In this document: positions 29,443 through 38,345 of the stretch, piece after piece
How positions within the stretch are numbered: position 1 is the first letter of the stretch
Layout of the letters: each line of letters starts with the position of its first letter
NCBI RefSeq assembly: GCF_030730865.1
Contig: NZ_JAVALZ010000001.1
Coordinates: forward strand, 1,302,001-1,366,000
Direction of reading: 5' to 3'
DNA from: Uliginosibacterium sp. 31-16
GTDB lineage: Bacteria > Pseudomonadota > Gammaproteobacteria > Burkholderiales > Rhodocyclaceae
DNA: 64,000 nt
Position numbers and translations under genes: made by a program
Notes under the pieces: model-generated
What the model was told of the DNA's origin: nothing
What the model saw: the letters and a program-made list of their open reading frames with translations, nothing else
Databases searched by the model: none

Positions 29443-30396
29443 ATGCCGTCTCAAGTTAATAGCGCTCTGCCACCCGGCTTCCAGCTGGAGCAATACCGCA
29501 TCGAACAGCAGCTCAGTCTGGGCGGGTTTTCGATCGTCTATCTGGCGACCGATCAGGACGGCAAGCCGGTCGCGATCAAGGAGTATCTGCCGAATTCACT
29601 GGCGCTGCGCAAGGCTGGCGAGATCGAGCCGCAGATCGATGAGGAGCATCAGGCTGCGTTTCGCTACGGCATGAAGTGCTTCTTTGAAGAAGGGCGTTCG
29701 CTCGCCAAGCTGCAGCATCCGAACGTGGTGCGCGTGCTGAATTTCTTCCGTGCCAATGGCACGGTATATATGGTCATGCAGTTCGAGCGTGGCCGCACCC
29801 TGCAGGACTTCATCCAGCGCAACAAGGGCCACATCAAGGAGCGTTTCATCCGCGGGGTGTTCACGCGCATGCTCAATGGTTTGCGCGAGGTGCACTCGCA
29901 CAAGTTGCTGCATCTGGATATCAAGCCCTCCAATATTTATCTGCGTAACGATGGCACGCCGGTGTTGCTGGATTTCGGTGCTGCGCGTCAGACCCTCGCG
30001 CAGGATCAGCCCATGCTCAAGCCGATGTACACCCCCGGCTTTGCTCCGCCGGAGCAGTTTACGGATCGCGAAAATCTGGGCCCGTGGAGTGACATCTACA
30101 GCACCGGTGCGGCGATGTACGCCTGTCTGGCCGGGGTGGCGCCGCAGCGCTCGGATGAGCGCATCAAGAAGGATCTGCTGGAGCCGGCGGTCAAGCGCTG
30201 GGCCGGCCAGTATTCCCCGCATCTGCTGGAGACCATCGACTGGTGTCTGCTGATCAACCCGCTGGAGCGGCCGCAGAGCGTGTACGCCCTGCAAAAAGAA
30301 TTGCTGACGCGCACGCGTTTCGTGGCGCAGGAAATCCCCACCACCTTGCTGGGCAAGATCGCCCAGCGTTTGCGAATCTTGATGGGTAAATCATGA
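29443..30396 (+). CDS. Hanks-type serine/threonine protein kinase
   Basis: A 317-residue soluble kinase with a complete catalytic core: glycine loop LSLGGFSIVYLA, catalytic lysine in VAIKEYL (Lys46), an HLDIKPSN loop (Asp159 as catalytic base, HLD in place of HRD), DFG at 177-179 and an FAPPEQ-type APE motif. There is no membrane helix or PASTA domain, unlike PknB. The stop overlaps the start of the PP2C phosphatase gene as ATGA, so kinase and phosphatase form a coupled switch. Substrates unknown; the locus is conserved beside gmk/yicC and rph in betaproteobacteria. Confidence 0.92.
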   Translation: MPSQVNSALPPGFQLEQYRIEQQLSLGGFSIVYLATDQDGKPVAIKEYLPNSLALRKAGEIEPQIDEEHQAAFRYGMKCFFEEGRSLAKLQHPNVVRVLNFFRANGTVYMVMQFERGRTLQDFIQRNKGHIKERFIRGVFTRMLNGLREVHSHKLLHLDIKPSNIYLRNDGTPVLLDFGAARQTLAQDQPMLKPMYTPGFAPPEQFTDRENLGPWSDIYSTGAAMYACLAGVAPQRSDERIKKDLLEPAVKRWAGQYSPHLLETIDWCLLINPLERPQSVYALQKELLTRTRFVAQEIPTTLLGKIAQRLRILMGKS

Positions 30397-31319
30397 AGTT
30401 CACGATCTACCAGGAAAGCCGTCCCGGCGCCCGCCCCAACAACCAGGATCGCGTGGCCTACAGCTACACGCGCGAAGCGCTGCTGCTGGTCGTGGCCGAC
30501 GGCATGGGCGGCCACCTGCACGGCGAGATCGCCGCGCAGATCGCGGTGCAGTACATCATCGAATCCTTCCAGCGCGCTGCCAAGCCGATGATCCAGGACG
30601 AGCTGATGTTCCTGTCGCGCTGTCTGGGCAATGCTCACGCCGCGATTCAGGACTATGCCTTCGACAAGAGCCTGCCCGAGGCGCCGCGTACCACCATCGT
30701 TGCCTGTCTGATCCAGAACAGCGTGGCGTTCTGGGCGCATGCCGGTGATTCACGTCTGTACCTGATCCGCCGTGGCCGTATCGTGCAGCAGACACGCGAT
30801 CACTCGCGTCTGCAGATGATGCTTGATCAGGGGCTGATCGACGAAGAGGCTGCAGCCCGTCACCCGGCCCGCAATCGCATCTTCAGCTGTCTGGGTGGCA
30901 CGCATTCGCCGCAGATCGAGTTCTCTTCGCCGGTGCCGCTGTTCGCCAACGACCTGATCGCGATCTGTTCGGACGGTGTCTGGGGCAATCTGACGCCGGA
31001 GGATTTCACCGACCGGCTGGGCGACTCCAACATTCTGGATTCCTCACCGCGGCTGCTTGACCTTGCCGAGGCCCATGGTGGCCTGACCTGTGACAACCTG
31101 TCGATGCTGGCGATGCGCTGGCACGATGATTATGCAGAAGAGCAGGCCTCGACGATCTCGACCGACACCATGCCACTCGACGGGATTACCACCAAGATGG
31201 AGGGCTTTGCCCGTAGCCGTCCCGAGGCGGGCAATCTGAGCGACTCGGACATCGAAACGGCGATCAACGAGATCAACCAGGCGATCCAGAAATACTCCAA
31301 GTTCGATCCGGGCAAGTAA
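30393..31319 (+). CDS. PP2C-type serine/threonine protein phosphatase
   Basis: A 308-residue metal-dependent phosphatase. [13 protein letters not shown] carries the metal-binding aspartate and glycines of motif 2, [14 protein letters not shown] is motif 5/6, and [15 protein letters not shown] and CDNLSMLAM give the last metal ligands. The N-terminal [14 protein letters not shown] (NQD) completes the metal site. An extra 60-residue C-terminal tail of low complexity could dock the kinase, which it follows with a 4-bp overlap. It probably reverses that kinase. Confidence 0.92.
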   Translation: MKFTIYQESRPGARPNNQDRVAYSYTREALLLVVADGMGGHLHGEIAAQIAVQYIIESFQRAAKPMIQDELMFLSRCLGNAHAAIQDYAFDKSLPEAPRTTIVACLIQNSVAFWAHAGDSRLYLIRRGRIVQQTRDHSRLQMMLDQGLIDEEAAARHPARNRIFSCLGGTHSPQIEFSSPVPLFANDLIAICSDGVWGNLTPEDFTDRLGDSNILDSSPRLLDLAEAHGGLTCDNLSMLAMRWHDDYAEEQASTISTDTMPLDGITTKMEGFARSRPEAGNLSDSDIETAINEINQAIQKYSKFDPGK

Positions 31320-31340
31320 GCCGGGTTGTGCTGATGTGGC

Positions 31341-31376
31341 AAATGAACGGGGGCGCAGCAGCGCCCCCGTTCATTT
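31341..31376. terminator. Strong perfect-stem terminator between PP2C and rph
   Basis: A perfect 16-bp stem (31341-31356 with 31361-31376) has an AGCA loop and an A/T-rich base. The AAATG-type base gives short U-runs on both strands. It ends the kinase-phosphatase operon 21 bp after the stop. Confidence 0.82.
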
Positions 31377-31419
31377 GCGCGTTACCATTTCACCACTTTT
31401 CACTTTCCAGCCCTCCATC

Positions 31420-32139
31420 ATGACCCGTCCCTCCAGCCGCAAGCCTGCCCAACTGCGCGATGTGCGCATCACTCGCAACTACACCTGTCACGCTGAAGGC
31501 TCGGTGCTGATCGAGTTTGGCAACACCAAGGTGCTATGCACCGCTTCGGTCGAAGAAAGCGTGCCGCCTTTCCTGCGCGGCAAGGGCGAGGGCTGGGTGA
31601 CGGCGGAATACGGCATGCTGCCGCGTTCGACACATACGCGGATGGCGCGCGAAGCGGCCAAAGGCAAGCAGACCGGGCGTACGCAGGAAATCCAGCGTCT
31701 GATCGGCCGCAGCCTGCGCGCCGTGGTCGACCTGAAAGCCCTGGGCGAGCGCCAGATCACTATCGATTGTGATGTGTTGCAGGCTGATGGTGGCACCCGT
31801 ACGGCGTCCATCACCGGTGCCTGCGTGGCGCTGTACGACGCGCTGCAAGGTCTGGTGACGGCCGGCAAACTGCCCGCCTCCCCGCTCAAGGACTGGGTGG
31901 CCGCCATTTCGGTCGGTGTGTTCGAAGGCGAAGCCGTGCTGGATCTGGATTACCCGGAAGACTCGGCCTGCGATACCGACATGAACGTGGTGATGACCGG
32001 TGGTGGTGGCTTCGTTGAAGTGCAGGGCACGGCAGAGGGCAGCCCGTTTGCGCGCAGCGAACTCGACAGCTTGCTGGCGTTGGCGGATCAGGGCATCCAG
32101 CAACTCGTCGCACTGCAGAGGCAGGCCGTCGCTGGCTGA
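31420..32139 (+). CDS. rph: Ribonuclease PH
   Basis: A 239-residue phosphorolytic 3'-5' exoribonuclease that trims tRNA 3' ends. [48 protein letters not shown] and [15 protein letters not shown] are diagnostic, and the phosphate-site arginines are present. The ATG at 31420 fits the family start; the longer frame would begin within the preceding terminator region. The usual rdgB and hemW neighbours are absent, replaced by an MFS gene. Confidence 0.96.
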   Translation: MTRPSSRKPAQLRDVRITRNYTCHAEGSVLIEFGNTKVLCTASVEESVPPFLRGKGEGWVTAEYGMLPRSTHTRMAREAAKGKQTGRTQEIQRLIGRSLRAVVDLKALGERQITIDCDVLQADGGTRTASITGACVALYDALQGLVTAGKLPASPLKDWVAAISVGVFEGEAVLDLDYPEDSACDTDMNVVMTGGGGFVEVQGTAEGSPFARSELDSLLALADQGIQQLVALQRQAVAG

Positions 32140-32166
32140 AAAGGCACGTCCAGCCTTGCTCTTCAG
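32136..32166. repeat. Bulged intergenic hairpin (family member 5)
   Basis: Arms CTGAAAAG and CTCTTCAG (one mismatch) begin at the rph stop codon. This is a degraded copy of the family with an irregular loop. Confidence 0.4.
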
Positions 32167-32263
32167 GCATCGTGCCGCGCAGTCTGCAGTTCCTTGCGGG
32201 CTTCATGCCCGCGCTTGAGTGTCAGCTTCGGTGAAGTTGTCTGACAATGTTAGAATTGCTGCC

Positions 32264-33460
32264 ATGCAGCTCTCGCGCAACCAGATCCAGATCTTTTCCC
32301 TCATTGCGGTTTCCATGCTGGCCCATGTCACGCTGGGGGGCGGGCGGATCGCCGCATCGTTGTTCATGCTCAAGCATGGCGGTTCCGAGGCGCTGGCCGG
32401 GATCGCCTATAGCGGCTACAGCCTGCTGCCCGCGCTGCTTTCCCTGCTGATGGGGCGCTGGATCGACAAGGTGGGGCCGCGCCGGGTGATGCGCACCAGC
32501 CAGTTGATCATGGTCGCCGGCCTGCTGGCCCCTGCCTTGCTGCCGAGCATGATCACCGTGCTGGCCGCGGCGGTGGTCTGCGGCTTCGGTTTTGCCAGCT
32601 ACATGCTCGCCGCCAATGTGGCGGTGAGTGTCATGCCCTTCGAGCGTGAAGGTGACCGTGTCGGCATGCTCGGCTGGCTGGGCATGGGAAATTCCGTGGC
32701 TGCGGTCGGCGGTCCGGCGTTGGCCGGCTTCATGATCGACCACGGTGGTTTCGCTGCCGCCTACGCTGCGATGGCACTGATCGTCGGCGCCAGTCTGGCG
32801 GTCTCTTTCTGTGTCGACGTGCCGGGAGGAGTGGGTGGTGCCCGCAAATCCTCCAGTACGGGCGGTGGCAGTGTTGTCCGCATGGTTTTTACGGACCCGC
32901 GCCTGCTGCGCATCTACCTCCTCGCCATGGCGGTGTCGATGGCGTACGACGGGTTTGCATTCATGACCCCTGTGCTCGGGAATGAGCGCGGCTTCACGGC
33001 CACCACCATCGGCATGATCATGTCGGCGTTTGCCGTTGGCACCTTTGCCGTGCGGGCCCTGCTGCCCTGGTTGTCACGGCGCCTGTCCGAATGGCGCATG
33101 ATGACGCTGGCCTTCGGCCTCACGGCCGGGGTCTTCCTGCTCTTGCCACTGGCGGAGCATGGTTACGTACTGGCGACCCTGGGCTTCATTTTCGGTCTTG
33201 CCGCAGGCGTCGGCCAGCCCAACATCCTCAGCCTCATCTACCGCGCCATGCCTGCAGGCAAGGCCGGCGAAGGCGCCGGGCTGCGGGCCATGATGGGCAA
33301 CTCCATGGGCCTGACCGCCCCCTCGGTTTACGGTGCAGTAGCCGGGTTGTTTGGCGCAGTGCCGGTCTTCATCGGGATTGGTTGCGTGGCCAGCTTTGCC
33401 AGCTGGCAGGCGAGTCGGGGACAGAAACTGAGTCTGGACGAGCCCGGACGGGATGTCTGA
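32264..33460 (+). CDS. Major facilitator superfamily transporter
   Basis: A 398-residue protein with twelve hydrophobic helices and the MFS loop 2-3 signature GRWIDKVGPRRVMR. The second half repeats the fold (FGLAAGVGQPNILSLIYRAMP). Its overall pattern looks like a drug or metabolite exporter, but the substrate is unknown. ATG 32264 is chosen from the helix start. A TAGAAT -10-like box at 32251-32256 would place the transcript start almost on that ATG, so a leaderless message or an upstream GTG (32231) is possible. Confidence 0.82.
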   Translation: MQLSRNQIQIFSLIAVSMLAHVTLGGGRIAASLFMLKHGGSEALAGIAYSGYSLLPALLSLLMGRWIDKVGPRRVMRTSQLIMVAGLLAPALLPSMITVLAAAVVCGFGFASYMLAANVAVSVMPFEREGDRVGMLGWLGMGNSVAAVGGPALAGFMIDHGGFAAAYAAMALIVGASLAVSFCVDVPGGVGGARKSSSTGGGSVVRMVFTDPRLLRIYLLAMAVSMAYDGFAFMTPVLGNERGFTATTIGMIMSAFAVGTFAVRALLPWLSRRLSEWRMMTLAFGLTAGVFLLLPLAEHGYVLATLGFIFGLAAGVGQPNILSLIYRAMPAGKAGEGAGLRAMMGNSMGLTAPSVYGAVAGLFGAVPVFIGIGCVASFASWQASRGQKLSLDEPGRDV

Positions 33461-33477
33461 TGGCTGTGTCGGAATAC

Positions 33478-33509
33478 AAAAAAGCCCGGTTCAGAGACCG
33501 GGCTTTTTT
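33478..33509. terminator. Bidirectional rho-independent terminator (original tRNA-Lys/MFS terminator)
   Basis: A 12-bp AAAAAAGCCCGG/CCGGGCTTTTTT stem gives a U-run on either strand. It ends the MFS gene. Read on the minus strand it lies just past the tRNA-Lys remnant, so before island insertion it probably ended the tRNA operon too. Confidence 0.88.
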
Positions 33510-33513
33510 GTAT

Positions 33514-33561
33514 TTTGGTAGGGGCAGTAGGATTCGAACCTACGACCAATTGATTAAGAGT
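33514..33561. repeat. attL-type direct repeat, remnant of tRNA-Lys 3' half
   Basis: A 48-bp sequence identical to 62987-63034. It contains the 3' part of tRNA-Lys from the anticodon loop through CCA (33516-33561, minus strand). Identity stops at 33562. It marks the left edge of the island. Confidence 0.93.
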
Positions 33562-33562
33562 G

Positions 33563-33700
33563 AGTTACATTAAGCATTTATTGATCCTCACCGGCCATTA
33601 AGCTACATTATTAGACATACAAATCAATGGCTTGCTGTACCACTATTCATGACAGCCCTAGCCCTACTTCGAACTAGACTGCTTACAAATAGCTTACATT
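33563..33700. promoter_or_regulatory. Candidate integrase arm-type repeats
   Basis: Four similar decamers lie between attL and the integrase gene: AGTTACATTA (33563), AGCTACATTA (33601), GCTTACAAAT (33681) and AGCTTACATT (33691). Short repeats beside an att core are typical arm sites for tyrosine integrases. Inference from position and similarity only. Confidence 0.4.
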
Positions 33701-33755
33701 TTTATGCGTCTGTCACGCCGGCGAACGCAGAAAGCCCGCAGAACGGGGCTTTTCG

Positions 33756-35021
33756 ATGAAAATCACCAAAAGCCGCATTGACGCCCTGCCAATCCCGGAA
33801 TCCGGTCAGCAGCTTCACTGGGACGACGAGCTAAAAGGCTTCGGTGTTCGCGTCACCGCCTCAGGCAAGAAGGTGTTCATCCTTCAGTACAGAATCCAAG
33901 GCAACACCCGCCGAGTCACACTCGGGCCATACGGCCCCATTACTTGCGACGAAGCACGGAAACGCGCGATCACCGAGTTGGCGGAGGTGTACAAAGGGAA
34001 CGATCCGGCGGACAAGAAAAAGGAAGCAGCGGTTCAGCGCGTGACCTTGCGCGAGGTGGCACAGAACTACTTGGACACAAAGACCACCAAAAACGGGCCT
34101 CTTCGTGCCGCAACCCGGAAAAGCATCGATTACCACATCACCAAAACCTTCTCAGACTGGGCCGATAAGCCTGTCGCAAGAATCGACCGTGACGGCTGCA
34201 AGAAGCGTTACCTTGAACTATCGAAGACTGCGCCTGTCCTGGCCAATCAAGCCTTCCGAGTGTTGCGGGCGCTACTAAACTGGGTGCGCGAGGAGTATTC
34301 GACGAAGGACGGCAGCTATCTCCTATTCGCCGAGAACCCCGTAACGCGGATGCTGAAGACTTCCCCGTGGAATCCAGAGCCTCCTCGCAACAATCGCAGC
34401 ATCCCCCTCGACAAGCTGGGCGAGGCATGGTCACTACTGCTCAACCAGCGCCTACTCACCACCAAGAACACGCGTTCGAACGTTGATCTTGTGATCTTCA
34501 TGCTGCTAACGGGAACCCGTATCGGCGAAGCCTCTCGCCTGACATGGGATCGTGTTTCCCTCGACGGGCCGCTTGGGTGGTTCAAGCTTATCGAGACAAA
34601 AAACCACCACGACATCACCATCCCGATGTCCCCAGTTCTTCGAGAACTTATGGCGCTCAAGCAAGTGGAAAGCGAGCCGGACAACCCTTATGTGTTCCCA
34701 GCCCATTTTGGCGGCGAGGGCCACATCAAAGACGCCCGGTCAGTTATGGAGAAAATATCGACGGTAGCGGGCAGTAATCTTAGCCATCACGACCTTCGGC
34801 GAACTTTCGTGGCCGTTGCGCACGCTTGCGGAATTGCGTCATGGAAAGTCGAAGTTTTAACCAACCACATCCCGCAAACAGTCACCATCAAAAACTACAC
34901 CCCCACCGCCGATTTGAAAGACATGCACGAAGAAGTAAACAAGATCGCCGCGTATATACTTGCCAAAGCGGCGGCCTTGGAAATCCAAGCAACAGCTGGA
35001 ACTCCCGCAGAGGCTGAATAA
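33756..35021 (+). CDS. int: Tyrosine-type site-specific integrase (tRNA-targeting)
   Basis: A 421-residue phage/island integrase with an N-terminal arm-binding domain (DUF4102-like, residues 1-90), a core-binding domain (95-200) and a catalytic domain. The catalytic set is visible: Arg255 (TGTRIGEA), Lys282, His345 and Arg348 (HHDLRRTF), His371 and nucleophile Tyr381 (KNYTP). It sits 195 bp inside attL and almost surely inserts the island into tRNA-Lys. A small hairpin (AAAGCCC/GGGCTTT, 33731-33752) with a T-run ends 3 bp before the ATG and could weaken expression. Confidence 0.95.
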   Translation: MKITKSRIDALPIPESGQQLHWDDELKGFGVRVTASGKKVFILQYRIQGNTRRVTLGPYGPITCDEARKRAITELAEVYKGNDPADKKKEAAVQRVTLREVAQNYLDTKTTKNGPLRAATRKSIDYHITKTFSDWADKPVARIDRDGCKKRYLELSKTAPVLANQAFRVLRALLNWVREEYSTKDGSYLLFAENPVTRMLKTSPWNPEPPRNNRSIPLDKLGEAWSLLLNQRLLTTKNTRSNVDLVIFMLLTGTRIGEASRLTWDRVSLDGPLGWFKLIETKNHHDITIPMSPVLRELMALKQVESEPDNPYVFPAHFGGEGHIKDARSVMEKISTVAGSNLSHHDLRRTFVAVAHACGIASWKVEVLTNHIPQTVTIKNYTPTADLKDMHEEVNKIAAYILAKAAALEIQATAGTPAEAE

Positions 35022-35081
35022 GCCTCGGTGAGTTTGGCTGGTAACGAGCCTTCACTATTGATTTCCGCGAGGTAACTGTTT

Positions 35082-35726
35082 GTGGGCATATTTGCCAAAT
35101 CCGATTTGCTCGACACGAAGGAAGCCGCTGTTTTTCTCGGGCTGACCGTTTCCACGCTGGAGTCATGGCGCTTGAAAGGATGCGGACCTTCCTACAAAAA
35201 GATCGGGCGCCTCGTCCGCTACTCCGAAGCTGATCTGCGTGCCTACATTGATTCATGCAGTCGGCAATCCACATCGGAATACCTGACAAAGACCAGCGAA
35301 CCATCCACAAGAGCGGTGCCATCCAAAGCAAGCACCTCGCCCCGCAAAGACTCCACTACAGACGATCCCAACAAACCGCGCAGAGGACGACCGCGCTCGA
35401 AACCGTCCTCGCCGGAGCAAGTAGAACCCTGCTCACAAGATACCGTGCCATCAGGCCTGCCGATAAAGCCTGAGCCTTCAAGCCCTGCGATTGCGAATGA
35501 ACGCTCACAGCCTCAGCCAGAGGCAAAATCGCCGGCAGCTATGCAAAACCCCGTCCGCACCTCGCGCCTGATGATCATTAAACCGGACATGACACAGGTC
35601 GCGCTGATCGGAAAACAAAGGGCATTCCAATCTGCCGCCAAAGCCAAGCCCCGCACCGTCAAACCTGGCGGGCCTCAAAATCAGTTGCCCAGCAAGAAGG
35701 GCGATTCCGGCGCGGACGAGCAATAA
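35082..35726 (+). CDS. Excisionase-like MerR-type HTH protein with long disordered tail
   Basis: A 214-residue protein starting at GTG 35082 after a GAGG site. Residues 8-58 (LLDTKEAAVFLGLTVSTLESWR, read in parts, then PSYKKIGRLVRYSEADLRAYI) form the helix-turn-helix of the HTH_17/AlpA-Xis type that binds island ends or regulates integrase. The remaining 150 residues are proline-, serine- and lysine-rich with no fold visible; most such proteins are only 60-90 residues. It follows int by 60 bp. A directionality factor is the likeliest role. Confidence 0.75.
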   Translation: MGIFAKSDLLDTKEAAVFLGLTVSTLESWRLKGCGPSYKKIGRLVRYSEADLRAYIDSCSRQSTSEYLTKTSEPSTRAVPSKASTSPRKDSTTDDPNKPRRGRPRSKPSSPEQVEPCSQDTVPSGLPIKPEPSSPAIANERSQPQPEAKSPAAMQNPVRTSRLMIIKPDMTQVALIGKQRAFQSAAKAKPRTVKPGGPQNQLPSKKGDSGADEQ

Positions 35727-36093
35727 GCTTGCTCTTCTGTACGGGTCAGACCGGCACCCTGACTGATCCCACACGGTATTGCAGCCCTCTTTTGATAGGT
35801 ATAGGATTGAAGCCGTCAGTCGGCTTCTGACGTCCTAGAGATGTACCACCGCCTCGTTCGAGGTCCGTGGCTTGAATAGACTGCGAACAATGGCTTGCCA
35901 TTGGCGTGCGTAAAAAAACGCACGTAGCGACCAAACCAACCAACCTAAAAATTCATGCGGCCTAACAAGTCTGCACAGGTCTTCCTGAGCATTGTTGGGT
36001 CATGGTTGTGTCATGTCGCTCAGTCTGTCTAGGCCACTTCGCTCCCATGGCTCATTCGATGCTCCAACTCATCAACGTTTGGAGTTATCCATC
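35727..36093. other. Non-coding stretch with hairpins in the replication module
   Basis: No convincing gene in these 367 bp. There is a perfect GAAGCCG/CGGCTTC hairpin (35809-35827, 5-nt loop) and a GTGCGT/ACGCAC hairpin around an A-run (near 35909-35926). Placed just before the Rep gene cluster, it might hold a replication origin or a promoter, but no nick site can be named. Confidence 0.4.
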
Positions 36094-36207
36094 ATGGATA
36101 TTCGAAAAGCCAGTTCCTCCGCTGCCTTGAAGGCAGCAAAGATGCATACCAAATCAGAAGCCAATCTCTACAGCGGGGATCACCAGCTGAAAGCGGGAGG
36201 GCGCTGA
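36094..36207 (+). CDS. Small basic protein (37 aa)
   Basis: ATG 36094 is preceded by GGAG with good spacing. The product MDIRKASSSAALKAAKMHTK is basic and helical in character and ends 1 bp before the next start codon, which has its own GGGAGG site inside this frame. The tight coupling makes it plausible. Family unknown; a small DNA-binding or leader role cannot be separated. Confidence 0.45.
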   Translation: MDIRKASSSAALKAAKMHTKSEANLYSGDHQLKAGGR

Positions 36208-36208
36208 C

Positions 36209-36823
36209 ATGACTGCTCGCTTTAAACGCAAGCCCATTCGCAAGTATCAAATCCCCGCACGTGTTGAGATTTCCCCGCAGGCAGAGCTGTTCAATCTGCA
36301 CAGCGACCCCGCCTTCAATTTTGAAGTCGATGCCAAGCTCTTGCCATACGAAGGCAAGATTGTTGTCGTCCAAAACATGCGGATTAAGCTGTCTCCACCC
36401 CCCAAGCGTCTCCAGACCGCCACTGGCACGGTGGTGGAGGCGTTGCGCATCTTCAACAACCACGTGTGCTTATGGCTGGAAAGCAACGTGACCTCCCGTT
36501 GTTGGGACATTGCGCCTGAGCAGAGTTTTCTGGTTGATCGCATTCGACTGATCAAGGTCAGTGAGCGTTCCAAGCAGGGGTCGCCTCGTCTGACCATCAA
36601 AGCAGATTACGACGCGGACACAAAGATTCTTAGCCTGTCACTCCCACATGAGTCTCGTTGGAGCGATTGCGGCCTCGGCTGGATGTGGAGCCATTACCCG
36701 TGCTGTGAGCGCAGCGCGAAGAACCCGCGTCCATGGGCCGGAAAAACGTGCGACTGCCAACGCATCAAGCGGCGTTCTGGAGTCAGCTCGCGCAACCAGA
36801 AACGCGCTGAGCGCCAATCATAA
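36209..36823 (+). CDS. Hypothetical protein of the Rep module
   Basis: A 204-residue soluble protein, strongly basic at both ends (MTARFKRKPIRKY and KRRSGVSSRNQKRAERQS). A CCERSAKNPRPWAGKTCDC stretch near residue 170 may bind a metal. The basic character and place directly before the Rep gene suggest nucleic-acid binding, perhaps an accessory or ssDNA-binding protein, but I do not recognise a family. Confidence 0.6.
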   Translation: MTARFKRKPIRKYQIPARVEISPQAELFNLHSDPAFNFEVDAKLLPYEGKIVVVQNMRIKLSPPPKRLQTATGTVVEALRIFNNHVCLWLESNVTSRCWDIAPEQSFLVDRIRLIKVSERSKQGSPRLTIKADYDADTKILSLSLPHESRWSDCGLGWMWSHYPCCERSAKNPRPWAGKTCDCQRIKRRSGVSSRNQKRAERQS

Positions 36824-36843
36824 TTCACGAGGTTTTTGCAGCC

Positions 36844-38238
36844 ATGATCGACACACTTACCCTCCAAGGCCCGCTCGGACCATATCAACCTAGCCAGTTG
36901 AAGCACCTGACGCGGATGACGATTGAGCAATATTTCACTGCAAAATCGAACACCATCAAGACTTACGTTGACTCACCACTCACTGGCGCCCAGATTGAGG
37001 TTTCCTACCACTGCGCAATGGGCTCTGCATATCTGAAAGTGAAGCTACCGCTCGCCTCTGCCGCCGTTGGGCACAACTACATCCATGCCGGTGCGGAGCA
37101 CGTCGATCTTGAGATCGATGCCGCGAACCTGCTGTGCCGCTTTGTTCTGACCGCGCTGGAGTTCAGCACAGCAGAAATCTCTCGCTGGCTGGGTTGCGCT
37201 CAAGTCATTGAGGCAGAGCTGACATGGCACACGGCTACTACTGGGCGGTCTGCGGCGCGCAAGCTCCTAAAAAAGTGTGAGGCCGCCTTCGAGGCGATGG
37301 AGCAGAATAGTTCCCGCCACGACGTTCCTGTTTGCGACGTTGATTGCCGCAAGAAAAATGGAGCCCAAGGCATGCTGGTGACCTTTAAGAGTGGTGATAG
37401 CTTCCGCCAGTACATCAAGGTCGAGCAGATCGAGGCTCGGGACCGAGCCCACCGCAAACGCAATCCAGGGATAAAGGGATACCTTGATCTGCCGGCCATT
37501 AAGGCGCAAATCGAGGGCCATGTTCGCAATGAAGCCATTCTGTGCGCGAAGACGCTTGAGAAGCTCGGTCTTGATGACCCGCGCCGGTGGAATCAGCAAA
37601 CCGCAGAGCACGCCATCCAAACTTTTTGGGCCAGCAACGTCGCTCAAACGGTGTGGATTGCAGAGGATGAACTCGCAGCTGTGATTGCGAAGAAAAGCCC
37701 GGAGGTGCAAGAGACCTACGCACGCTGGAAGAGTGGCGAATCCCCGCGCAGTTTCTTGACGGCCAGTCAGCTGACCCGCCATCGGCAAACCATCCTGACC
37801 AGCACCGGGCGCGACATTGACTTGTCTCCGCAGCAACAAAATACGCAGGGTCGCTGGGCGAAACAGATCGACTACGCCCGCCGAGAAGAGCCCCGCAATG
37901 ACATCCGAGACTTCGTCCTTTCTGAGCACACGACCCCCTCCATCATTGCTGAGTTGCGGGCAGGCATTGATCTCTTCACTGACGGTACGGTTCCCGAGCA
38001 GGCGCATGTTCCGTGGGGGCCGATTGATTGGCTGAAGGTGGCGGGTCGATATCGTTCTGGACGCGCATCAAATACGGCGGTGGAGTCCCCGTCCTTTGCA
38101 AGCCGTGCGTTGTCAGAAGCCGGCTCAACGAAACCGCGTGTCTCTGTACGCAAAGCACGCGGGATCGACACGGTTCCAGTTCGCGTGGGGCAGAAGCCAA
38201 TGCGCCTTGAGGTCAATGGTCAGGTAATGCAAGCCTGA
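36844..38238 (+). CDS. Phage/plasmid replication initiator, II/X family
   Basis: A 464-residue protein whose layout fits filamentous-phage gpII-type rolling-circle initiators: the MIDTLTL start, a GHNYIHAGAE segment near 76-85, VIEAELTWHTATTGRSAARKLL (read in parts) matching the usual metal-site and helix region, then FRQYIKVEQIEARDRAH, where Tyr190 is the candidate nicking residue. GHVRNEAILCAKTLEKLGL follows as expected. The C-terminal 200 residues are extra. It is 20 bp after the preceding gene and ends at a strong terminator. Family call rests on pattern, not a search. Confidence 0.7.
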   Translation: MIDTLTLQGPLGPYQPSQLKHLTRMTIEQYFTAKSNTIKTYVDSPLTGAQIEVSYHCAMGSAYLKVKLPLASAAVGHNYIHAGAEHVDLEIDAANLLCRFVLTALEFSTAEISRWLGCAQVIEAELTWHTATTGRSAARKLLKKCEAAFEAMEQNSSRHDVPVCDVDCRKKNGAQGMLVTFKSGDSFRQYIKVEQIEARDRAHRKRNPGIKGYLDLPAIKAQIEGHVRNEAILCAKTLEKLGLDDPRRWNQQTAEHAIQTFWASNVAQTVWIAEDELAAVIAKKSPEVQETYARWKSGESPRSFLTASQLTRHRQTILTSTGRDIDLSPQQQNTQGRWAKQIDYARREEPRNDIRDFVLSEHTTPSIIAELRAGIDLFTDGTVPEQAHVPWGPIDWLKVAGRYRSGRASNTAVESPSFASRALSEAGSTKPRVSVRKARGIDTVPVRVGQKPMRLEVNGQVMQA

Positions 38239-38267
38239 TCGCCTAAATGCCATTTAGGTAACTGCGC

Positions 38268-38312
38268 AGCAAAATGGGCCTGACTCTCACGAATCAGGCC
38301 CATTGCTTTTTG
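38268..38312 (+). terminator. Rho-independent terminator after the Rep gene
   Basis: An 11-bp perfect stem (38273-38283 with 38294-38304) is extended by AGCA/TGCT-type flanks and followed by CTTTTTGCT. It lies 30 bp past the Rep stop and also before the convergent small gene. Confidence 0.82.
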
Positions 38313-38345
38313 CTGACAGGCGCAACGTGTGCGCCGCCACTGCCT

